Below are positions 37,448-45,834 of a stretch of DNA of 64,000 bases, piece by piece. Each line of letters starts with the position of its first letter. Within the stretch, counting starts at the first letter, position 1. The DNA lies in assembly GCA_033002965.1 (NCBI GenBank), contig JAURVB010014517.1, forward strand, positions 44,070 to 108,069. The letters are read 5' to 3'. The notes beneath the pieces were generated by a model. That model was given only the letters and a program-made list of their open reading frames with translations, was not told where the DNA came from and did not search any database. Position numbers and translations under genes: made by a program. Source of the stretch: Piper betle (lineage: Eukaryota > Streptophyta > Magnoliopsida > Piperales > Piperaceae).

Positions 37448-38373
37448 AATTGCAAAAATAGGTCAATTCCATTGGGAATTGGCTGATTTAAATCAGATCA
37501 AAAAGATTCCGATCAAGAAAAATATACAAATCGGTCATGTTAAAAATCGGTTTGTGAATCGACCGATTTGAGCCAATTCCACCTAATTTGAGCTAATTTG
37601 TAAATTAGTTGATTTGAGTCGATTCGGAAAGGGAGCGGGGTGGTGCAGGCGAGTAGCTAGGGCGAAGACGATACAGGGGGCCAAGGCGGCGACAAGGGGG
37701 TGCAGCGAGTGGAGTCGATCAGTGGTGTCCTAGCTAGGAGTTGCCCAAGTGGCAACCTTTTGCCTGTTTTGGCGGTAGCACGCGATGGTGGAGGGACGAC
37801 GAGATCTTCGGAATGGAGATGGCGACAGGGGAGCCAATGGTACTTGGGGCGGCACGGCGGCGGTGAAATCGCATTGGAGGGCATGTGAGCTTGCGGCCTT
37901 CTCTGTGTTGTGGAGATGGCCAGAAAGATGGGAACAATTCGGCGATATGTTAGCGGTGACTGGTAGCGTCGATCAACGGTGGTGCGGCGGTTAGGGGTGA
38001 CATCAGCGATCTAAATCAAGGAGGCAGGTTGGGGGCGGGAGAAGCGTCGGGAGGGAAAAATAGGACGGTGGTAATATAGTAAATGAAAATTGACTCGACT
38101 CTGACTAGAGTAAAAAATAATAACTATTTTGTAATAAATCTTAAAAAAGGAAAAAATCTCATAAAATATAACACACACCATAACATCACAATGATATGTT
38201 ATATAACCAATAATCTACCCAAACTGTCTAATAATGTATCCTAATTCGTTGTATAACTCTACCGATTTTGACTAATTTAAATAAACTGATTCTTTTCTTA
38301 TTTTTGATGAATCGATCCGATTCAATGATATAGTAATTTGATTCAGCGTCTTATTCTAATTTTTGCAACTATG
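37448..38373. repeat. AATCGG-type repeat with GC-rich core, copy 4
   Basis: The left end CATAATTGCAAAAATAGG and the complement of the right end CATAGTTGCAAAAATTAG form imperfect terminal inverted repeats. AATCGG/GATTTGAGTCG words follow. The GC-rich core spans about 37620-38060, and the right arm is AT-rich and ends in TGAATCGATCCGATTC-like words. The short G/C-rich frames in the core are low-complexity shadows. The flanks GTCTTGTT and GTCTTTAG may be a worn 8-bp duplication. Confidence 0.6.
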
Positions 38374-38700
38374 GTCTTTAGTTATGAATTTGTAATTGCA
38401 TTGCAATGGAATTACAATCACATCAATTTTATAGCCAAAAATTTGTGAATGCAGTTGCCGTTTTAAATTTGCAACTGAATTGCAACGGATTTGCGACCAT
38501 ATATATATATATATATTTGAAGCCGCACCGTAATTTTGGTTGCAATTAGTAAATTCAATATTAGTAATTGTTTTGTGACCGAGTTGTAACCAAAATTTGC
38601 AACCAGCGTTGGCGGTTGCAAATGAAGTTAAAAATACATACATGTTAAAAATAAATAACTATTTGCGACTGCGGTAGGTTCAACCGGTTGCTAAAATATA
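38374..38700. repeat. TTGCAACC/GGTTGCAAA repeat cluster, right part
   Basis: Dense GTTGCAA, TTGCAACTG, GGTTGCAAAT and GCGACCATAT words plus an (AT)n run near 38500. It is the counterpart of the cluster at 36500-36770. Together they could be the ends of one CACTA-like element later invaded by the copy-4 repeat. Confidence 0.4.
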
Positions 38701-39136
38701 ACGTCGAAAAAGTCTTTCAAAACCAACCCTAACCCCCATCCTCCACAATTCCGCCGCCGGCTTCACCTCACCACCGGCTTCCATCCCCCCGCGCCGTCGC
38801 CGCCTCCCTACTTCGCCTTAGCCTTCCCCGCCGTCTTTGCCTCTGCCGCCGTCTTCGCCTCCTCCGCTGTCGCCTTCGCCTCCGCCACCTTCACTGCCGT
38901 CTCTTACCTCGTCGCCGTTGCCTCTTGCCCAGTCACCGTTGCTGCCGCTGCTTCTCCAACATCGCTCTTGCCTCACTGAGTCCCCACTCCTGCTCCCTCA
39001 CCCCCCCGACTCCTCCCACCTCGCCTTCACCTTCGCCTTCGCCGCCTCCGCCGCACTCGCCCTCGCCTCCATCGCCCAGTCGCCGTCGCCCCTTACCCCG
39101 TCACCGTTGCCACTGCCACTCCTCCAACGTTGCTCC
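38701..39136. repeat. Pyrimidine-rich (CCT/CCG) low-complexity block
   Basis: Reiterated CCTCCG, TCGCCT and TCCCCCAC words. A related block lies at 39548-39630. The Pro/Ser-rich open frames here are low complexity and are not called as genes. It could derive from a plant 5' UTR, since it lies upstream of the cyclophilin pseudogene. Confidence 0.4.
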
Positions 39137-39332
39137 TGTTAGGAATGTATAAGTGAGTGTGATGTTTGGAATGTATAAGGGAGGGTACTTCTGTAAATAC
39201 CTTTGAATTTCAAAATTAGGAATGTTGAGAATCTTGCTCGTCAAGTTATGTAAATATAAAACCCTCTTCTCATTGCTGTAAAATCTTCTTCTTCAATGAA
39301 AGTTAAATTCTTCTCAGCTCCTGCCTCTCTGG
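39137..39332 (+). repeat. LTR-like segment (TGTTAGGAATG start)
   Basis: Starts with TGTTAGGAATGTATAAG, a typical copia-type LTR beginning. It contains TATAAAACCCTCTTCTCATT and an AATGAAAG tail like many plant LTR R-U5 regions. It runs into the small solo LTR at 39333. The terminal CA and the target duplication are not identified. Confidence 0.35.
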
Positions 39333-39542
39333 TGTTGGGTTTGTCCCACATCGGTCGTAGAGGTTGTTGGTGACTTGTATATAGGCTAATGGGAAAGCCT
39401 TATTCCTTAAGTTAACTTTTGGATTAAGAGAGGCCCGTGACACCTATTGCGAGTTTCCTTTTGTTGTTTAAAGTCCCATTTGGGGGCCCGAAGGGTCCAA
39501 CAGTGGTTTCGGAGCTTGGGTACGGGCCTAAAGGGCCTAACA
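39333..39542 (+). mobile_element. 210-bp solo LTR (TRIM-like) with 5-bp TSD
   Basis: Begins TGTTGGGTTTGTCCCACATC and ends GGGCCTAACA, so it has TG...CA termini. It is flanked by perfect 5-bp direct repeats TCTGG at 39328-39332 and 39543-39547. The small size and the GTCCCACATCGG word are typical of LTRs of very short (TRIM/copia-like) elements. There is no internal region, so it is a solo LTR left by recombination. Confidence 0.85.
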
Positions 39543-40452
39543 TCTGGATCCCCACTACTGCTCCTTCACCCTCCTCCCCTCCGACTCCTCCCACCTCTCC
39601 CCCTGCCTCTCCCCTTCCCCACTCTCGACGTCGCTATTCCGGTTTAGGTAACGCCCCACCATCACCCAATGAGCTGCGATGTCTGCATTTGCCGTAAAGT
39701 TTCTTTCTTTCTGTGATTTGGGTTGAAATTGTTGTAACTTGTTAGCCTTGTAGTAGTTTAAGGCTTACCAATTCATAAATGCTGTTTTTTATGTTATTTG
39801 GAGGTATGATCTGATTGTTTTTTATTTTGTAAGTGTATGAAAGTATTGGATTTTCATAAATATATGTGATCGATCTGCACAAAATGTTGGTTTTTTATGC
39901 ATGGCAAGGTCGATCTGCATAACATGTTGCTTTTCTATTGACGTCTGATATCTTGCTCTTTGTTTATGCAGAGAACTTTCGTGCTCTTTGCGCTGGTAAC
40001 TTACCTGTTCTTGTCTGCTTTAAATTTATGACTTTTGACCGCCGATACTCAATTTGAGCCTTGGTCTTCTTGCAACCTTTAATTGTCGTTGTGTTTTTTA
40101 TATGCTATTACAACCTTTAAATGGTTTGGGGACTTTTCTCTTCAATGCTATTTAAATAATTGTTTGTGAATAAAATGTGCTTATAATAAATGTTTTAATT
40201 TTTTCAGTAAGCTAGTTGATTTGTGATACTGGAGAGAAGGGCATTGATAAAGTGGGAAGCATGTTGTTTATTAGGGGATTTCTGTCCCCATATCTAACAA
40301 GGATTTTAGGTATTGAATTTTGTACCAGTTTCTGCTTCCTGTATATGGTCGTTTAGTTTAGTACTTAACTATGCAGGACTTCTTTCTGTGGCAAATGCTG
40401 GCCCGACACAAATGGATCTCAATTCTTCGTTACAACTGTGACAACTAAGTGG

Positions 40453-40457
40453 TAAGT
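40453..40457 (+). repeat. Target-site duplication TAAGT, left copy
   Basis: Identical to 45660-45664. It overlaps the last five bases of the GTAAGT splice donor of the cyclophilin pseudogene. Confidence 0.93.
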
Positions 40458-40807
40458 TGTTATGATCTAACTCAGTTGGACTGAGGATCAACTCCTTCCC
40501 CTTGCCATGCTTGTTGTTCTGCTTAGTTGGTGCCATCGATGGATCCAAAAACAGAGGACAAGCAGAGTTTCAATTCAAATCGAAGAGAAACTTAGGTTTT
40601 TGGGAAGAAACTGGTGGAGAAGAAGAACAAGAATTGCTTCTTGATCAAGAAACGAAATTCAATTCAGTAATTCAAAAGTTGCACAATTCACCCCTTTCCC
40701 GCCTTTTATATACATTCAAAATTATGCAATTACTCTTTTACCCTTCCTCATTCCAACTAACATAACTACCTTCCCTTTCCTCCTTCCAACCTACATTACA
40801 CACACCA
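40458..40807 (-). repeat. 3' LTR of the young Ty3/gypsy element
   Basis: 350 bp, TG...CA on the minus strand (TGGTGTGTG...CATAACA). It is identical to the 5' LTR except for three transitions. It carries a second copy of the first 30 gag codons, here followed by the host intron instead of the primer-binding site. Confidence 0.95.
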
Positions 40808-40825
40808 AATACCTCCCCTCAAAAG
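40808..40825 (-). other. Polypurine tract of the young Ty3/gypsy element
   Basis: The minus strand reads CTTTTGAGGGGAGGTATT directly before the 3' LTR. The purine run GAGGGGAGG is the expected plus-strand primer. Confidence 0.75.
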
Positions 40826-40839
40826 AAACAACCTTGACC

Positions 40840-42642
40840 TCAAGGTTGTATCACCTCTTGATCTGCTTTCAAGTCCTGTATAAAACTTTCAGGAGATTGT
40901 ATTGCTGGTATTGACGAATGAACTCTTGTATCTGCGTTGATTGAAGCTTTGAGCTGAGAAATATGGAAGACATCATGAATTTTACATTCTGGTGGTAACT
41001 TCAATCTATAAGAAACTGCTCCAATGCGTTCCACAATCATAAAAGGCCCATAGAACTTAGCTGCCAATTTTGTAATTCTCCTTGTTCTTAGAGATGATTG
41101 TCTATAAGACTGTAATTTGAGGAATACTGATTGTCCCACCTGGAACTCTACATCTCTTCTCCTCAGATCATGATGTTGTTTCATGCGCAGTTGAGCACTC
41201 TTCAGGCTTTCAGTTAATTCATGTAACAATTGATCCCTATTGCGCAATAGCAAATCTACTTCACCTGACTTTGCTGAACCTGGAACATATGTCAGTAAAT
41301 CTGGTGGTTGCATGTTGTAAATTGCTTCGAAGGGACTCATCTGAATGGAAGATTGGAAACTAGTATTATAACAATACTCTGCCCATGCCAACCATCTCAC
41401 CCAAGTTTGAGGTCTGTCCCCAGCAAAACATCTCAAGTATTGTTCCAAAATTTTGTTGACTGCTTCAGTTTGTCCATCCGTCTGTGGATGATAAGCTGAG
41501 CTGTAGTTAAAAGCTACTCCTTGCAACCTGAACAACTCATTCCAGAATTGGCTTGTAAATATAGCATCTCTATCACACACAATGGACTTTGGCATACCAT
41601 GCAACTTGAAAATGTTTTCAAAGTATATTTGGGCAATAGAATTTGCTGTAAAAGGATGAGTGATTGCAACGAAATGACTGTATTTTGATAACCTGTCCAC
41701 CACCACTAGGATAGCATCTTTCCCTTGGCTTTTTGGCATTCCAGTGATGAAATCCATTGATACCCCAGTCCAAATTTGCTTTGGTATTGGCAAGGGTTGC
41801 AACAGGCCCGCAGGTGTTAATGAAGAAGATTTAAATCTCTGGCAAACTTCACAATTCTTCACATGAGTCATCACATCCTGAGCCATTCGAGACCAATAAA
41901 ATATTGCTCTCAACCTTTTAAGGGTTTTCCTAATGCCTTCATGTGTTCCATCATGAAATTCCTTGATAATAATGGGAATCAGCTGCATTTGAGACTCCAA
42001 ATAAATTCTACCCTTGTAAAATAGGATGTCCTCTCGAATAAGCCAATGTGATGACAGTTCCTTGGCAGCACATTTCTTAATTAAAGATTGGATCACATCA
42101 CTGTCAACATATGCTCTCTTAATTTCTTCCAACCATCTTGGAATGGGTGTAGAAATAGCAGCTAAGAATCCTTCATTTCCACTATCTTGATCCGGAGTAA
42201 GTGCACCTGTTTTTGAACCTTTTCCTTTCCCTGTTTTACAATCATCCATTCGAACTGACTCAAACTGTCTTGAAAGAGCATCAGCCACTTTGTTTTCCTT
42301 ACCAGGTTTATATTCTATGGTGAAATCAAACCCTAAAAGCTTGGTTAGCCATTTCTGTTGAGCCACAGTGTGGATTGGCTGCTCCCATAAAAATTTCAAA
42401 CTCGAATGATCAGTTCTTACCACAAAAGATCTTCCTAACAAATAATGCCTCCACTTCTGGATTGCCAGGACTAATGCCAACATTTCTTTTTCATAAGTTG
42501 ACATGGAAACATGGCGTCCATGCAATCTCTTACTGTAAAAAGCAATAGGTTTACTTTCCTGCATCAGTACAGCTCCAATGCCACTTCCACTAGCATCACA
42601 CTCAACTGTAAAAGGTAATGCAAAATTCGGCAATGCCAACAC
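40840..42642 (-). CDS. pol 3' half: RNase H and integrase
   Basis: About 600 residues open. RNase H begins with VECDASGSGIGAVLMQ (about residues 13-28) and includes RTDHSSLKFL. The integrase has a zinc-binding HHCC motif (H230, H234, C264, C267) and catalytic D297, D357 and E393, where D357 and E393 have the canonical 35-residue spacing. The C-terminal part contains KFYGPFMIVERIGAVSYRL and IHDVFHISQLK, common in plant gypsy integrases. The frame stops right after and before the polypurine tract, so the chromodomain usual in chromoviruses is not present. In an intact element this would be continuous with the upstream gag-pol frame. The break lies at about 42643-42797. Confidence 0.93.
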   Translation of the reverse strand: MLALPNFALPFTVECDASGSGIGAVLMQESKPIAFYSKRLHGRHVSMSTYEKEMLALVLAIQKWRHYLLGRSFVVRTDHSSLKFLWEQPIHTVAQQKWLTKLLGFDFTIEYKPGKENKVADALSRQFESVRMDDCKTGKGKGSKTGALTPDQDSGNEGFLAAISTPIPRWLEEIKRAYVDSDVIQSLIKKCAAKELSSHWLIREDILFYKGRIYLESQMQLIPIIIKEFHDGTHEGIRKTLKRLRAIFYWSRMAQDVMTHVKNCEVCQRFKSSSLTPAGLLQPLPIPKQIWTGVSMDFITGMPKSQGKDAILVVVDRLSKYSHFVAITHPFTANSIAQIYFENIFKLHGMPKSIVCDRDAIFTSQFWNELFRLQGVAFNYSSAYHPQTDGQTEAVNKILEQYLRCFAGDRPQTWVRWLAWAEYCYNTSFQSSIQMSPFEAIYNMQPPDLLTYVPGSAKSGEVDLLLRNRDQLLHELTESLKSAQLRMKQHHDLRRRDVEFQVGQSVFLKLQSYRQSSLRTRRITKLAAKFYGPFMIVERIGAVSYRLKLPPECKIHDVFHISQLKASINADTRVHSSIPAIQSPESFIQDLKADQEVIQP

Positions 42643-42790
42643 TGGAGCATGTGTAAGAGCTATCTTTAATTTCTCAAAAGAGTCTGCTGCCTCTTGATTC
42701 CAGTTAAACGCATTTTTTTAAGCAAGTCAGTTAATGGAGCTGCAATCATACCAAACTGATTTATAAATTTTCTATAATATCCAGCCAGCC

Positions 42791-45400
42791 CTAAAAACCC
42801 CTTACCTGCTTTACAGATCTTGGGATTGGCCACCTTTCAATTGCTGCAATTTTCTCCATGTCAACACCCACTCCATCTTCTGAAATCATATGCCCTAGAT
42901 ATTGTATCTTTCTCATTCCAAACTGACATTTTTCCTTTCGAGCATACAATTCATGAGCTAACAGCTTGTCTAAAGCCTGTTTGATGTGTTCCAAATGATC
43001 TGTCCATGATCTGCTGTATATTAATATGTCATCAAAGAAAACTAGAATGAACTTCCTGAGATATTCATCAAAGACATCATTCATCAAGGCTTGAAAAGTA
43101 GAAGGGGCATTGGACAATCCAAAGGGCATGACCTTAAACTCGTAATGTCCCTGATGTGTTCGAAATGCAGTCTTATGCACATCTTCTTCATGCATTCTAA
43201 TTTGGTGATAACCTGATCTTAAGTCCAACTTTGAGAAATAAGATGAACCATACAACTCATCCAGCAATTCATCAATATTGGGGATTGGAAATTTGTCTTT
43301 TATGGTGATCTTATTCAAGGCTCTATAGTCAATGCACATTCTCCAACTGCCATCTTTTTTTTTAACTAACAACACAGGTGACGAATATGGACTTGAGGTA
43401 ACTTGTATAACTCCTCTGGCCATAAGATCCCTAACCTGTTTTTCCAATTCACTTTTCTGAAAATATGGATACCTATAGGGTTTCACAGCTACTGGTCCTG
43501 TCCCTTCCTTCAATGTGATTCTATGATCTTGTATTCTTTTTGGAGGTAGCTTTGTTGGTATTTGAAATACAGCTTCAAAGTGATGCAACATTTGATTCAA
43601 CTGATTCAGTTGTACCTGCTGTAAGTCATTCCTTTGTGGTTCTGCTATCGAATTGTCAGTCAGCTGTAAACTCATTAGTATCCCATGCTTCCTCTTCTTG
43701 ATAATACGTCTCATTTGCTTTTTGTCACAAATCTGCCCTCGAGGGCTGTACAATCCTTGTATTTCAACATTCTTTTGGTTATCCTTGAATGACATTGTTA
43801 ATGATTCAAAATTCCAAATGATGGATCCTAATGTCTTCAGCCACTGAATCCCCAACACCACATCGAATTCTTCCAGCTGTAGCACGAAAAAATCAGTTAC
43901 TATCTTGTGTGTTGGTAGATCCAATGTGATTCCCAAACATTTTCCCCCACAACTCATTTGTTCTCCATTGGCTACTTGCACCTTCATGCTGCCCCTACTC
44001 TGAATTGGTATGTTTAATTTCTGCACTACCCTCTCATTCAAAAAATTATGAGAACTTCCTGAATCAATGAGGATAGATACCTGTTGTCCACCTATTCTTC
44101 CCAACATCCTCATGGTGTTCAAGGTGGACATTCCAGTCAGGGCATTCAAGGATATAGCAGGTACGGCAGAGTTTGATACCACTTCAGATTTTTCAGCCTC
44201 ACTACCCTCGTCATCTGATCCATCTTCATCAGGCACCACTTCAATCCAGAATAATTGTTTACACTTATGTCCCACAGTATATTTCTCATCACATTTGAAA
44301 CAAAGTCCCAATTCTTTCCTTTCTTGCAACTGTTTCATTGTGAATTTCCTTTGTCCCAAGTAGTCATTGTAAGTGCTTTTATTGTTCACCTTTTCTCCAG
44401 TACCAGGGATAGGAACTTCACTTTTCCTGCCCCCCATTGAACTGCTTTCCATGTTCCATTTCATCATTTTTCCAAATTGTCTGTTCTCCCGAACAAACTT
44501 ATGCTCAAAGTGTTTGGCCAAACCTTGAGCATCAAGCAATGATGTCGGCTTCTGCGATTTCACCTCCAGACGTAGCTGATCTTTTAGTCCACAGGTATAA
44601 CTGCTTATCTTTTGTTTTTCTGTCATACTCCCAGCTCGAGTGGCTAGCCTATTAAACGTGAGTGTATACTCTCTCACAGAGGTGTCTTGCTTCAATCGTG
44701 TCAAATCTCCATAAAAATCATCATATTCAGTAGGTCCAAACTGTAAATTCATTGCCTCTTTCAGCTGATCCCAATCGAACTCCCCTTGTTGCTCCTGGAA
44801 CATGTCAAACCATATTTGTGCATCATCTTCCATATGGAAGCTGGCCAGATCCACTTTGAGATGTTCCTTAATTCTATGCAGCTTAAAATACTTATCACAT
44901 CGGCTGAACCAAGGTATAGGATCCTTAGTGCCATCATACTTAGGAAAGGACATTTTAGATCCCTTCAAACAATCATCCTGAGCACTCGAACTGCTGCAAT
45001 CATTCCCCATTCTATTTGTGTTCCACAGCTTTTCACCATTTTGTGGAATTGATGATCGAGTCTGAGATTTTTCCTTATCTGCAACAATTCTGTCACCAAA
45101 CACCCTAGGAGTATGCATTTCTACACGATCTTTCATTCCATTATCAGTTTTATCATCAGTATCAATTCTAGAATTCAGTAACCTATCAAATTTTGCAGTC
45201 ATTTCAGAAAAAACAGATAAGAGTTGAGCTTGGACTTTCCTCATTTCAGCCATTTCCGTGGCTCTTGGTGATGAATCTCCTCTTCCCTCCTCCTGCTCTG
45301 ATACCAATTTGTTATGATCTAACTCAGTTGGACTGAGGATCAACTCCTTCCCCTTGCCATGCTTGTTGTTCTGCTTAGTTGGTGCCATCGATGGATCCAA
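42791..45400 (-). CDS. gag-protease-reverse transcriptase polyprotein (5' part)
   Basis: 869 codons. The gag domain (about residues 150-300) includes [20 protein letters not shown] and [12 protein letters not shown] zinc knuckle of the CX2CX7HXC form ([14 protein letters not shown]) lies at 367-380. The aspartic protease has DSG at 446-448. Reverse transcriptase spans about 640-830 with [13 protein letters not shown] and the catalytic FFDD at 788-791. The first ATG (45400) lies inside the 5' LTR; residues 1-30 are LTR-encoded and residues 32-36 (LVSEQ) are encoded by the tRNA primer-binding site. Alternative in-frame starts after the primer-binding site are Met50 and Met53. The frame ends at a TAG created where a T-run (42793-42797) appears one base short, within a conserved VRGF-L-G-type stretch. 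Confidence 0.94.
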   Translation of the reverse strand: MDPSMAPTKQNNKHGKGKELILSPTELDHNKLVSEQEEGRGDSSPRATEMAEMRKVQAQLLSVFSEMTAKFDRLLNSRIDTDDKTDNGMKDRVEMHTPRVFGDRIVADKEKSQTRSSIPQNGEKLWNTNRMGNDCSSSSAQDDCLKGSKMSFPKYDGTKDPIPWFSRCDKYFKLHRIKEHLKVDLASFHMEDDAQIWFDMFQEQQGEFDWDQLKEAMNLQFGPTEYDDFYGDLTRLKQDTSVREYTLTFNRLATRAGSMTEKQKISSYTCGLKDQLRLEVKSQKPTSLLDAQGLAKHFEHKFVRENRQFGKMMKWNMESSSMGGRKSEVPIPGTGEKVNNKSTYNDYLGQRKFTMKQLQERKELGLCFKCDEKYTVGHKCKQLFWIEVVPDEDGSDDEGSEAEKSEVVSNSAVPAISLNALTGMSTLNTMRMLGRIGGQQVSILIDSGSSHNFLNERVVQKLNIPIQSRGSMKVQVANGEQMSCGGKCLGITLDLPTHKIVTDFFVLQLEEFDVVLGIQWLKTLGSIIWNFESLTMSFKDNQKNVEIQGLYSPRGQICDKKQMRRIIKKRKHGILMSLQLTDNSIAEPQRNDLQQVQLNQLNQMLHHFEAVFQIPTKLPPKRIQDHRITLKEGTGPVAVKPYRYPYFQKSELEKQVRDLMARGVIQVTSSPYSSPVLLVKKKDGSWRMCIDYRALNKITIKDKFPIPNIDELLDELYGSSYFSKLDLRSGYHQIRMHEEDVHKTAFRTHQGHYEFKVMPFGLSNAPSTFQALMNDVFDEYLRKFILVFFDDILIYSRSWTDHLEHIKQALDKLLAHELYARKEKCQFGMRKIQYLGHMISEDGVGVDMEKIAAIERWPIPRSVKQVRGF
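45295..45306 (-). other. Primer-binding site, initiator tRNA-Met
   Basis: The minus strand reads TGGTATCAGAGC, the standard plant initiator-methionine-tRNA complement, three bases inside the 5' LTR. Unusually, it is in an open gag frame. Confidence 0.92.
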
Positions 45401-45659
45401 AAACAGAGGACAAGCAGAGTTTCAATTCAAGTCGAAGAGAAACTTAGGTTTTTGGGAAGAAACTGGTGGAGAAGAAGAACAAGAATTGCTTCTTGATCAA
45501 GAAACGAAATTCAATTCAGTAATTCAAAAGTTACACAATTCACCCCTTTCCCGCCTTTTATATACATTCAAAATTATGCAATTACTCTTTTACCCTTCCC
45601 CATTCCAACTAACATAACTACCTTCCCTTTCCTCCTTCCAACCTACATTACACACACCA
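45310..45659 (-). repeat. 5' LTR of the young Ty3/gypsy element
   Basis: 350 bp, TG...CA. The minus-strand TATA box TATATAAAAGG lies near 45554-45564, which predicts transcription from about 45525. The gag ATG at 45400 then falls in the U5 part. Confidence 0.95.
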
Positions 45660-45664
45660 TAAGT
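45660..45664 (+). repeat. Target-site duplication TAAGT, right copy
   Basis: Matches 40453-40457 exactly. The intron of the cyclophilin pseudogene continues after it. Confidence 0.93.
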
Positions 45665-45834
45665 TTGCTACTCCTTTCTTTAAGCAGACAGTTCATTTGC
45701 AGAGACCAAAAAAGACGCTATAAGTTTTACTCACATATTTCCTTCTAATAACAGGTTGGACGGAAAGCATGCAGTTTGTGTGCAAGTGCCGTTAGGAATG
45801 GATGTTGTGTAGAAGATTGAAGTAGAAGGAAGAT

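Larger units (their letters stand above)
40458..45659 (-). mobile_element. Young Ty3/gypsy retrotransposon (5202 bp, Reina-like by size)
   Basis: Complete element read on the minus strand: 5' LTR 45310-45659, primer-binding site 45295-45306, gag-pol in two frames, polypurine tract at 40812-40820, 3' LTR 40458-40807, and perfect TAAGT duplications. The domain order PR-RT-RNase H-IN marks Ty3/gypsy. Overall size and 350-bp LTRs resemble Reina chromoviruses, although no chromodomain is visible. The LTRs differ at only three positions (all transitions). At the commonly used plant rate of 1.3e-8 per site per year this implies an insertion of roughly 0.3 million years. Two one-base losses in homopolymers split the polyprotein. 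Confidence 0.96.
39972..45834 (+). pseudogene. Cyclophilin (CYP20-1-like peptidyl-prolyl isomerase) pseudogene, interrupted by a retrotransposon
   Basis: Intron-containing remnant of a secretory-type cyclophilin. Recognisable exons are: 39972-39995 (ENFRALC, with TTTATGCAG acceptor and GTAAC donor); about 40220-40313 (TGEKGI, then a worn KxVGKPLHYKG-like stretch in shifted frames); 40377-40451 (GLLSVANAGP and, after a one-base loss near 40405, TNGSQFFVTTVTTKW); and 45755-45834 (LDGKHAV...GMDVV, in-frame TAG at 45810, KIEVEGR). The Trp codon is split TG|G across the last intron, as expected of a real gene. About 40 central residues, the N-terminus and the C-terminal tail are absent. The tail is cut by element A starting at 45835. 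The last intron contains the 5.2-kb Ty3/gypsy element. GVDVVYKIEAEGR-type spacing favours CYP20-1 over cytosolic cyclophilins. Confidence 0.82.

Noticed and set aside
38837..39152. Pro/Ser/Leu-rich 101-codon frame as an extensin-like gene
   Set aside because: Built from simple CCT/CCG repeats, with no signal peptide and no extensin SPPPP periodicity; interrupted by LTR-like DNA.
40502..40765. Plus-strand 87-codon frame, repeated at 45354-45617
   Set aside because: It is the antisense of the LTR and occurs twice only because the LTR does. The gag frame lies on the opposite strand.
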